From UMGS946 sp048421225 (GTDB lineage Bacteria; Bacillota; Clostridia; Christensenellales; CAG-138): 16,366 nucleotides of DNA. The notes under the pieces are model-generated. The model did no database searches, was not told where the DNA came from, and saw only the letters and a list, made by a program, of their open reading frames with translations. The position numbers and the translations under genes are program-made. The DNA is taken from positions 1-16,366 of the forward strand of contig DBFNRV010000015.1 of NCBI GenBank assembly GCA_048421225.1, read 5' to 3'. Shown here piece after piece: positions 1-6,176 of this stretch (positions are counted from its first letter, which is position 1; every line of letters begins with the position of its first letter).

Positions 1-306
1 GAAGCATCATTTATAGTTTATATAATAACGCTCTATTAAAGAGTACGTACATCTACGTTGTTCAGAATAGAGCATATGCTTCTAACTGTTTATAATAATA
101 TAAATGATGAACGAATATACGTTCTTTCGTAGAAAGCATCACATTGTACGATATCGTTAAATACGATCGCACGTTACTCCTTTATAATGAAGCTAATAAA
201 CCATATGCTATAATAAATCTCTAATTGCATATGCTATATTGTATTTTATCACTTTTCATGCTACATTTAACATGTATTCAATATATAATTTAGGAGGCAA
301 TTAAAA
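1..306 (+). other. AT-rich upstream region of the lipoprotein/protease operon
   Basis: I see no gene in this stretch. It is very AT-rich and holds several short palindromes, for example ACGATATCGT at 148-157 and AGCATATGCT at 71-80. It also holds three copies of CATATGCT (73, 202 and 228); the last two share CATATGCTATA and look like promoter -10 regions. The ribosome binding site AGGAGG at 292-297 lies 9 nt before the lipoprotein ATG at 307. Any gene to the left lies outside the window. Confidence 0.6.
204..240 (+). promoter_or_regulatory. Two tandem extended -10 promoter elements
   Basis: TATGCTATAAT at 204-214 matches the extended -10 consensus (TRTGnTATAAT) exactly, and TATGCTATATT at 230-240 differs by one base. 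No convincing -35 box lies 16-18 nt upstream of either, which fits extended -10 promoters that need little -35 contact. Starts would be near 221 and 247, giving leaders of about 60-86 nt before the lipoprotein. This is read from motif only; chance matches are likelier in AT-rich DNA. Confidence 0.45.
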
Positions 307-1113
307 ATGATACGGTTACACAAAACCTTTCTTATTATGATGGCATTCCTGATGTTGATTATATCGACAGGCTGTCACCAGCAGCAAACCTATGCGGTGT
401 ACAGTCTGGGAGATACGATTACGGATGAGGACGGGAATGTCGTCGCTACCGTTTTGAACGAGGAATTGAACTATGGAACTCAGACGGACGCCCTCTGGAT
501 GCCACCAAAGCTCTATAAGGATAATGGTATCATCTTTACAGGCACTGTGCTCAGGCATAATGAGGTTGAGATCGACGATGGATGGAAGTATTATTCGATG
601 TTTACCGTTCAAATTAACGGCGTTATTGCGGACTCTACAGGCGGCTCTCCAAAATCAGGGGATATAGTCAAGGTTTCAAATCCAATCTCCTCCCGCCGCC
701 TCGAACAGGGTGAGAGTGATAGCCTGCTGCCCGCCAATTCGGTTGAATGCATGTTCTTCGCGTGGAAATCAGACGACAGCCTATACAGCGCGTTTGATTA
801 TATTACGGGTGATCCGTTCTCAATCGCATTGAAGATCGGCGATAGCTACGCTGTCAGCTGTGCGCTTGGTCCTAAGCCCGCTGGAACCAACTTACTTCCC
901 CTTTCGAATACTACTCTCAAGGAGCTCTTGGATTCAGCAAGCGGCGACTTTAAAACGACCGCCAATCATTTCGTGAACCTTTACAAAAACTCAGGATGTG
1001 AGCTTATAAAGGCAAATTATAATAACGATACGGCGACTTCACGTATGTATATCATTTCAGAGGAAGAGCTTATTAGTTCAATTAATGAGTATATGCCCGA
1101 TAATTGGAGGTAA
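307..1113 (+). CDS. Predicted lipoprotein of unknown function
   Basis: The 268-residue product starts with a typical export signal: basic residues (R3, K6), a hydrophobic core (residues 8-20) and a lipobox-like ISTGC ending at Cys23, so it should be lipid-anchored outside the membrane. Ser rather than Leu/Val at lipobox position -3 is not ideal, so plain secretion is possible. The mature part is hydrophilic with no further membrane helix; I recognise no domain. Residues about 75-125 look beta-rich (alternating hydrophobic residues around the stretch FTGTVLRHNEVEIDDGWKYY). The ATG is supported by AGGAGG 9 nt upstream. The next frame, a secreted metalloprotease, begins 3 nt after the stop and its ribosome binding site overlaps the end of this gene, so the two were probably co-expressed. 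A role linked to the protease is only inference from position. Confidence 0.8.
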   Translation: MIRLHKTFLIMMAFLMLIISTGCHQQQTYAVYSLGDTITDEDGNVVATVLNEELNYGTQTDALWMPPKLYKDNGIIFTGTVLRHNEVEIDDGWKYYSMFTVQINGVIADSTGGSPKSGDIVKVSNPISSRRLEQGESDSLLPANSVECMFFAWKSDDSLYSAFDYITGDPFSIALKIGDSYAVSCALGPKPAGTNLLPLSNTTLKELLDSASGDFKTTANHFVNLYKNSGCELIKANYNNDTATSRMYIISEEELISSINEYMPDNWR

Positions 1114-1116
1114 GTT

Positions 1117-1884
1117 ATGAATAAACAAAGGATTATAATGTTGTGCTTGACAGTGATAATGCTGATTTCATTTTGCCTGTCTGTAAACGCTACTAGCATT
1201 TAGACATTTTCTACTGATAGTTCAACAGGCTGGAATACGTTAGGATGGAAACATCTTGGCAGCAGAAACACTACATATACCTATGGGCCGCTCTTTATCG
1301 AATATGGCTACTCAGATGTGCTTAGCAACGCTCTCGCGCTGTGGGGCGGCAGCTATATTACAATGACATTGAACGTATCAAGCGGCAACAAAATTTTGGT
1401 TGACAATGCCAGCGGGTTAAGCGCATATGCCTATGTCGAGTCCCCATATGACAGCAATTATCATATAAACAGGTGGACTATGACCATAGTTCATCACAGT
1501 ATTGCAAGTCTAAGCAGCTCAGGCAAAAGTAAAATCATCGCCCATGAAATCGGCCATATCGCGGGCCTTGGCCATGTAGAAAACGCCAGCAGCATAATGA
1601 ACTATAATTACAGCTCCTCTATGGGCGTGCGTACGCAGGACAGGCGCGGCATGGAGGTATGCACCCATCAGCACACGCACAGCGGCTCATACAGTAAAAC
1701 GTATGAACCATACTCCGCAAGCGGGCATAAAACGCGCTGCACCTATTGCAAGGCATATTCTCTTGACGTGCATGTGTTTGTAAACAAGCGCTGCACATTC
1801 TGCGGGCTGGGTCAAGGGATGTCCCCGGGTTCTCTAGAACAATATAAGCTTGATTATTTACACAATATTACAAGTAAAAAATAA
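1117..1884 (+). pseudogene. Secreted metzincin-type zinc metalloprotease interrupted by an in-frame amber codon
   Basis: From ATG 1117 (GGAGG at 1106-1110) one frame runs to TAA at 1882-1884, broken only by TAG at 1201-1203. Before the break lies a 28-codon signal-peptide-like leader (start MNKQRIIML, hydrophobic core, VNA cleavage-like site). After it come the zinc site HEIGHIAGLGH (residues 143-153, HExxHxxGxxH) and a Met-turn-like SIMNY (Met161), the hallmarks of metzincin peptidases. The C-terminal part is His/Cys-rich, with CTYC (208-211) and CTFC (226-229), a likely small metal-binding module. No frameshift is seen. A GTG at 1318 or ATG at 1360 could start a shorter product, but it would lack the signal and the N-terminal part of the catalytic domain. 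I call it a nonsense-mutated gene. A sequencing error or amber suppression are alternatives, the latter unlikely because rpoC and its neighbour end with TAG. Confidence 0.72.
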
Positions 1885-1909
1885 GTTCCGCCTATTAAGC
1901 AAAAGTTAA

Positions 1910-1944
1910 AAATTCCCGCGGGCCTACCTGCGGGAATTTATTTT
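1910..1944. terminator. Bidirectional intrinsic terminator between convergent genes
   Basis: A perfect 10-bp stem, AAATTCCCGC (1910-1919) with GCGGGAATTT (1930-1939), has a 10-nt loop. On the plus strand ATTTTC follows it. On the minus strand the sequence after the stem also begins with a T-rich run (TTTAACTTTT). It lies between the protease stop (1884) and the stop of the minus-strand EF-G-like gene (1975), so it can end both transcripts. Confidence 0.8.
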
Positions 1945-1974
1945 CACCTTTATTTGAATAGTACGCTGGGCGCC

Positions 1975-4044
1975 TTATTCGTCGTCTTCCTCATCCTTCT
2001 TTGCCTGCTCTATTATCTTCTGGGCGATGTTTGCTGGAACATCCTCATAGCGTACAAACTCCATCTTGAAGGAACCGCGGGCCTGCGTCATGGAACGAAG
2101 GTCTGTAGCGTAGTTAAACATTTCTGAAAGCGGGGCCTCGGCAATTACCTCTGTGCCTTCCGACGTTGGATTGGTTCCGATTACGCGTCCGCGGCGCCGA
2201 TTCATATCTCCCATTATATCTCCCATATACTCGTCTGGCGCGAGAACGTCATAGCGGTAAATCGGCTCCGTCAGTACCGGGCTGGCCTTTGCGCATGCCG
2301 CCTTGTAGGAAAGCCTGGCGGCGGATTTAAACGCTACCTCCTTGGAGTCGACGGGATGGTATTTACCATCATAAAGCGTTGCCTTAACACCCGTCATCGG
2401 ATATCCCGCAAGAACTCCACGCTGCATAGCCTCCTTCAAGCCCTTTTCAACGGCCGGAATGAATTCCTTTGGAACTACGCCGCCAACAATAGCGTTTACA
2501 AATTCAAGCCCTCCATCCGGAAGCGGCTCAAACCTCATCTGTACTACGCCGAACTGGCCCGCTCCTCCGGATTGCTTCTTATGCTTTCCTTCCGCTTCCG
2601 CCATAGAGCGTATCGTCTCGCGGTACGGCACCTTCGGATCGTTAAGCTGGGCCTCAACTTTAAACTTATTCTTCAGCTTAGCGCACGTTACCTCAATATG
2701 TGCCTTACCCAATCCGCAAAGGAGGACGTCGCCCGTTTCCGCGTTCTTTTCGAGCGTTATCGTAGGGTCCTCCTCTTTGAGCCGGTTAAGCCCTGAAATG
2801 ATCTTGTCCTCCTCGCCCTGCTTCTTTGCAGTAACAGCCTGGAATATGCATGGTTTTGGGAATTCAAGCTCTGCAAATACGACTGGGGCCGAGATATCGC
2901 ATAACGTATCGCCGGTGTTTGTGAACTGAAGCTTTGCCATTGCGCCAATGTCCCCCGCTTCAATCTTGTCCACAGTTATCAGGTTCTTTCCGCGCATCAT
3001 GTAAACCGTGCCTGGCTTTTCACTCTTTTCGGCATTGGGGTTATACGGGGCAACCGAGGTGGAAAGAGCGCCCGAATACACCCTCATAAGCGAAATCTTC
3101 CCTACAAATGGATCCGCAACCGTTTTCATTATCTGGGCCGCAAACTTGCCCTGGGTCAGTTCGCACGGCTCGCCAGTTTTCGCATTAACTGACGCGCGCG
3201 GCTTAGCCGTATCCGCTGTTGGCATATAATGTATCAGATTATCCATAAGGGTTGTAATACCAATATTTGGCTGAGCCGCACAGCAGCATACAGGCGTGAC
3301 AATTCCTTCACTTACGCCCGCGCATAAGCCCGCTATAATTTCGTCTTGGCTTAACGTACCCTCATCAAAGTATTTCATCATTAGTTCTTCATCGCTCTCG
3401 GCGGCAGCCTCGGTAAGCGCTTCCCTCAGTTCCTCAGCGTGCGCTTCAAGAGCTCCGGGTATTGAAACCTCTTTAACGCCCTTTCCATCAAACATATTTG
3501 CCGTCATCGTAGTGAGGTCAACATAGCCTTTAAACGCTCCACCCTCCATTATTGGAAGCTGAATCGGCACGACCGACGGGCCAAACTTTTCAACGAGGGC
3601 ATCCATCACCTTGTCAAAATTGGCGTTTTCCCTGTCCATTTGATTTATTACTATCATCCTTGGCTTATCGGTCCTTTTACACATTGCCATCGCCTTTTCA
3701 GTGCCTACAACAGGACCTGAAACCGCTCCGACAACTATCAATGAAGAGTCGGCAAGCGCCATGGCCTCAACGACCTCTCCGTAAAAATCAAAGCCGCCGG
3801 GGGTGTCAATAATATTAATCTTGGTATTTTTCCATTCATAAGGCGCTACGGCCATGCTTATTGAAACCGTGCGCTTGACCTCTTCCGGATCATAGTCCGT
3901 CGTAGTCGTTCCGTCTTCGACGCGCCCCATGCGGTCCAAAAGCCCTGCATTATAAAGCATAGCTTCTGTAAGCGTTGTCTTGCCCTCTCCGCCATGTCCA
4001 AACAGGCCAATATTGCGGATTTCCTTCGCGGTGTAAGATTTCAT
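1975..4044 (-). CDS. fusA: EF-G-like translational GTPase (EF-G2 type)
   Basis: The 689-residue protein has the full five-domain EF-G layout. GTPase motifs: P-loop GHGGEGKT (16-23), switch I RTVSIS (58-63) in place of the canonical RGITI, DTPG (80-83), and NQMD (134-137) in place of NKMD. The domain IV signature HKKQSGGAGQFG, the tip-loop motif YHPVDS with the His equivalent to E. coli His583, and the domain V motif EYMGDIMGDMNRRRG are all present, so ribosome-dependent action is plausible. The N-terminal sequence, especially VEDGTTTTDYDPEE and RTVSIS, fits the EF-G-like paralogue group (EF-G2) rather than the translocase of the rpsL-rpsG-fusA-tuf operon, so the symbol is family-level. It stands alone with its own promoter and ends in an acidic tail (KKDEEDDE). 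AGGGGGA lies 9 nt before the ATG. The exact role of EF-G2 paralogues is not settled. Confidence 0.9.
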   Translation of the reverse strand: MKSYTAKEIRNIGLFGHGGEGKTTLTEAMLYNAGLLDRMGRVEDGTTTTDYDPEEVKRTVSISMAVAPYEWKNTKINIIDTPGGFDFYGEVVEAMALADSSLIVVGAVSGPVVGTEKAMAMCKRTDKPRMIVINQMDRENANFDKVMDALVEKFGPSVVPIQLPIMEGGAFKGYVDLTTMTANMFDGKGVKEVSIPGALEAHAEELREALTEAAAESDEELMMKYFDEGTLSQDEIIAGLCAGVSEGIVTPVCCCAAQPNIGITTLMDNLIHYMPTADTAKPRASVNAKTGEPCELTQGKFAAQIMKTVADPFVGKISLMRVYSGALSTSVAPYNPNAEKSEKPGTVYMMRGKNLITVDKIEAGDIGAMAKLQFTNTGDTLCDISAPVVFAELEFPKPCIFQAVTAKKQGEEDKIISGLNRLKEEDPTITLEKNAETGDVLLCGLGKAHIEVTCAKLKNKFKVEAQLNDPKVPYRETIRSMAEAEGKHKKQSGGAGQFGVVQMRFEPLPDGGLEFVNAIVGGVVPKEFIPAVEKGLKEAMQRGVLAGYPMTGVKATLYDGKYHPVDSKEVAFKSAARLSYKAACAKASPVLTEPIYRYDVLAPDEYMGDIMGDMNRRRGRVIGTNPTSEGTEVIAEAPLSEMFNYATDLRSMTQARGSFKMEFVRYEDVPANIAQKIIEQAKKDEEDDE

Positions 4045-4114
4045 TTAAAACGTTCCCCCTATATTAGGATAATTTAGCATAAGTTAACAAACGGCTTATA
4101 AAACGCCACATAAT

Positions 4115-4143
4115 ATTTTAACAGCATAAACGCCCGTTGTAAA
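4115..4143 (-). promoter_or_regulatory. Sigma-A-type promoter of the EF-G-like gene
   Basis: Read on the minus strand, TTTACA (4143-4138) and TAAAAT (4120-4115) are separated by exactly 17 nt. Transcription would start near 4108, leaving a leader of about 64 nt that ends in the AGGGGGA ribosome binding site. Confidence 0.6.
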
Positions 4144-4252
4144 CGGCTTTTAATAAATTATATGAAGGTAACAGCATTATATCAAATTTCTATACGAATA
4201 TAAGTATACGCTAGGTATATGACATATAATTCCGTTTAAATGTAAAAATTAA

Positions 4253-4281
4253 GTGACAACGGAATCGCAGCAACTTATTAT
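4253..4281 (+). promoter_or_regulatory. Candidate promoter of the KamA-family gene
   Basis: GTGACA (4253-4258) and TATTAT (4276-4281) are 17 nt apart and lie on the plus strand upstream of the radical SAM gene. The start would be near 4288, just before the palindrome at 4294-4314. An alternative -10, TATACT at 4295-4300, sits inside that palindrome but has no good -35. Confidence 0.4.
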
Positions 4282-4293
4282 GGCTCCCTTATG

Positions 4294-4314
4294 ATATACT
4301 AATAGTTAGTATAT
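4294..4314 (+). promoter_or_regulatory. 21-bp perfect palindrome, operator-like or 5'-leader hairpin
   Basis: Two 9-bp arms, ATATACTAA and TTAGTATAT, flank TAG. It ends 7 nt before the AAAGGAGG ribosome binding site of the KamA-family gene and just downstream of its predicted promoter. That position suits an operator for a dimeric repressor. As RNA, the 3-nt loop and A/U-rich stem would form only a weak hairpin. Confidence 0.5.
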
Positions 4315-4336
4315 TTGAGAAAGGAGGAGCATTTCC

Positions 4337-5443
4337 ATGGATTGGAGACAGGAATTAAAACAAAATATTACTACAGTAGAAGAATTACGATTGCATATCC
4401 CAATGTCAGACGATGAGTTTGCCGCTGCTAAAGAAGTATCAGCAATATATCCCATGTCAATACCTCTTTACTATCTTTCTTTGATAGATAAGGACGACCC
4501 GCAGGATCCAGTCAGGAAAATGTGCATACCGGCTGCGCTTGAGTCCGATTCATCAGGGCGTACGGATACAAGCGGCGAGACCGTCAACACGGTTATGAAC
4601 GGACTTCAGCACAAATACCGCAAAACCGCAATGGTGCTTTCCACAAATCTTTGCGCTATGTATTGCAGGCACTGCTTTAGGAAGCGTATGGTGGGCATAT
4701 CTGACGACGAAACCGCTAAAATGCTTTCGAATATATCTGAATATATTCGAAAGACAAAATGTATTGACAATGTATTGTTATCAGGAGGGGACTCCCTGCT
4801 GAACAGTAATTGGATTATCGACCAGATGCTGTCGGATTTAACCGCTATGGAACACCTGAACCTTATTAGGCTTGGTACGAGAATCCCGGTTGTTATGCCT
4901 TCAAGAATTTATGGGGATCAGGAGCTTCTCATGATATTAAAGAAGCACTCTGAAAACATGCGGTTATATGTTGTAACCCAGTTTAACCACCCCCATGAAT
5001 TTACCGAGGAATCATACCGCGCCGTCAAAGCCTTGCGCGATTGCGGCGTTGTAATAAGCAATCAAACGGTCCTTCTGCGCGGTGTCAATGACGATGCCGA
5101 AACGCTTTCAGAGCTTATGAATTGCCTTACAAGGTTTGGCGTGGTGCCCTATTATGTGTTTCAGTGCAGACCTGTATTAGGGGTGAAGGAACGCTTTCAG
5201 GTTCCTTTGTTAAGCGCTATCGATATTGTTGAAAACGCAAAAGCCATGCTTAATGGTCATGCAAAGAGGTTTAAATATGTAATGTCACATGAAACCGGCA
5301 AGCTTGAAATATTAGCAAAGCTTGGTCCAAACAAAATTCTCCTGAAATATCATCAGGCAAAATCACCCGACGACGAAGGAAGGATTCTTTCACTTAAACT
5401 GGATAGCGACCAGTGCTGGATTGATGAAATAATAAACGAGTAA
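4337..5443 (+). CDS. KamA-family radical SAM/PLP protein (aminomutase-like)
   Basis: The 368-residue protein carries the radical SAM cluster motif CAMYCRHC (C106, C110, C113), the GGD motif that binds SAM (150-152) and ETGK with Lys322 at the position of the PLP-binding lysine of lysine 2,3-aminomutase (Lys337 in the clostridial enzyme). It therefore has the parts for a PLP- and SAM-dependent 2,3-amino shift. Substrate residues differ: the motif QCD, whose Asp293 contacts the lysine side chain, is QCR here (Arg278), and the segment that holds Asp330 is shorter (MSHETGK). Lysine is thus an unlikely substrate; an acidic amino acid or a peptide is possible but unproven. It is about 45 residues shorter than lysine 2,3-aminomutase. 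Start ATG follows AAAGGAGG by about 8 nt. It is monocistronic, with promoter and terminator of its own; no efp or acetyltransferase gene is adjacent. Confidence 0.88.
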   Translation: MDWRQELKQNITTVEELRLHIPMSDDEFAAAKEVSAIYPMSIPLYYLSLIDKDDPQDPVRKMCIPAALESDSSGRTDTSGETVNTVMNGLQHKYRKTAMVLSTNLCAMYCRHCFRKRMVGISDDETAKMLSNISEYIRKTKCIDNVLLSGGDSLLNSNWIIDQMLSDLTAMEHLNLIRLGTRIPVVMPSRIYGDQELLMILKKHSENMRLYVVTQFNHPHEFTEESYRAVKALRDCGVVISNQTVLLRGVNDDAETLSELMNCLTRFGVVPYYVFQCRPVLGVKERFQVPLLSAIDIVENAKAMLNGHAKRFKYVMSHETGKLEILAKLGPNKILLKYHQAKSPDDEGRILSLKLDSDQCWIDEIINE

Positions 5444-5450
5444 TACCACA

Positions 5451-5480
5451 AAGCGGCGAATTTTGATCGCCGCTTAATTA
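5451..5480 (+). terminator. Intrinsic terminator after the KamA-family gene
   Basis: A perfect 9-bp stem AAGCGGCGA (5451-5459) with TCGCCGCTT (5467-5475) closes a 7-nt loop, 8 nt after the stop codon. The tract that follows (AATTAATAATTT) is A/T-rich but poor in continuous T, so termination may be incomplete. Confidence 0.65.
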
Positions 5481-5859
5481 ATAATTTGACTTAAATTGCA
5501 GCAAATATTATTGTCAATAATGTGAGCGGAAACGAGGGTGGTTTTCATTATACCAAACTACCTCCATTAGAATATAGGCAAATGATAGCTATTTAATTAT
5601 ATCAATAAATATCGTTAAACAGAATCGTGACCGTTGATTTTGTTGTGTGTATCGCTCATAACAGGCGCAACGGCTTTTGTGTATTACCATTGATTAGGTC
5701 CTGAAAGCCTTAGCTTACACACGGATATATAAAAAAACGACTATTTAAACACCCTATCTCCGGTTCTTTTAAGGGTTCGGTCCTTGTATAGTGTAGAGCT
5801 TTGATATATTTTTTATTCCATTTACACAAATATATTAATTGCCAATGCCCTATATTGCG
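5476..5859 (+). other. Gene-free region upstream of rpoB with potential RNA structures
   Basis: I find no supported gene here on either strand. Two possible hairpins stand out. GGTGGTTT (5537-5544) can pair with AAACTACC (5555-5562) using one G-U pair. CCGTTG (5631-5636) pairs with CAACGG (5668-5673), enclosing a second stem TGTTGTG (5641-5647) with CATAACA (5657-5663), and is followed by CTTTTGTG. The rest is AT-rich, with an A7 run at 5732-5738. No known riboswitch, T-box or tRNA could be matched. Confidence 0.5.
5631..5680 (+). terminator. Two-tier hairpin, possible weak terminator or small RNA 3' end
   Basis: Outer stem 5631-5636/5668-5673 (6 bp) and inner stem 5641-5647/5657-5663 (7 bp, one G-U) are joined by a 4x4 internal loop and have a 9-nt apical loop; CTTTTGTG follows at 5674. 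The shape suits a terminator, but the T-run is short. It would shield rpoB from readthrough of the upstream gene. Confidence 0.3.
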
Positions 5860-5896
5860 TTGACACCATTGACATGCGATGATAAAATATTATACT
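5860..5896 (+). promoter_or_regulatory. Two overlapping sigma-A promoters for rpoBC
   Basis: Two perfect TTGACA boxes overlap in one short stretch. TTGACA at 5860-5865 is 17 nt before TAAAAT (5883-5888), and TTGACA at 5869-5874 is 16 nt before TATACT (5891-5896). Starts would be near 5895 and 5903, so the rpoB leader is about 275-280 nt. A third possible -10 of the extended type (TGGTATACT, 5907-5915) lies just downstream without a -35. These are the strongest promoter matches in the window, as expected for RNA polymerase genes. Confidence 0.75.
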
Positions 5897-5976
5897 GCAT
5901 CAGCATTGGTATACTGCGCGTGTTATGCGTTTTTGTACCATTATATTTGCCTGGAAGTATAGAAAATAAGCAAACT

Positions 5977-6005
5977 GGGTATTACTTTCAGGTGAGGTAA
6001 TACCT
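5977..6005 (+). promoter_or_regulatory. Conserved-looking hairpin in the long rpoB leader
   Basis: GGTATTAC (5978-5985) pairs perfectly with GTAATACC (5997-6004), and a G-U pair extends the stem to 5977/6005; the loop is 11 nt. TTCAGGT in the loop recurs just 3' at 6011-6017, followed by AAT, so GTAAT there could compete for ATTAC of the left arm. No T-run follows, so this is not a plain terminator. A regulatory role in rpoB expression is inference. Confidence 0.35.
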
Positions 6006-6176
6006 TCCTGTTCAGGTAATGTCTGACGCAGCGGTATATTGGGCGCTTCCTCACGGTTGCATTTTTATAATGTACATAATTCAGCATTGGTCTGAAAACT
6101 GTGTAGACGGCGCGCTTGTACGTCAAAAAAGCTTTGACATGGTGAAAACCACAAACATCAGTTAGGAGTGAACGCG

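Noticed and set aside
1201..1203. Genome-wide reassignment of TAG to an amino acid
   Set aside because: rpoC and the following membrane protein gene end with TAG at natural C-termini, so TAG works as a stop here.
5536..5548. GGGTGG-containing segment as a T-box antiterminator
   Set aside because: The core T-box sequence (GGGTGGNACCGCG) is not matched beyond its first six bases, and no specifier stem or downstream aminoacyl or amino acid gene is present.
5769..5785. GGTTCGGTCC as a tRNA T-arm
   Set aside because: The invariant A58 is missing, the stem is too short, and no acceptor or D-arm partners surround it.
6134..6139. TTGACA just upstream of rpoB as a second promoter
   Set aside because: No -10 box lies 16-18 nt downstream, and the start would fall at the ribosome binding site.
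6168..6176. GTG at 6168 as the rpoB start
   Set aside because: It overlaps the AGGAG ribosome binding site; ATG 6177 has 8-nt spacing and gives a normal N-terminus.
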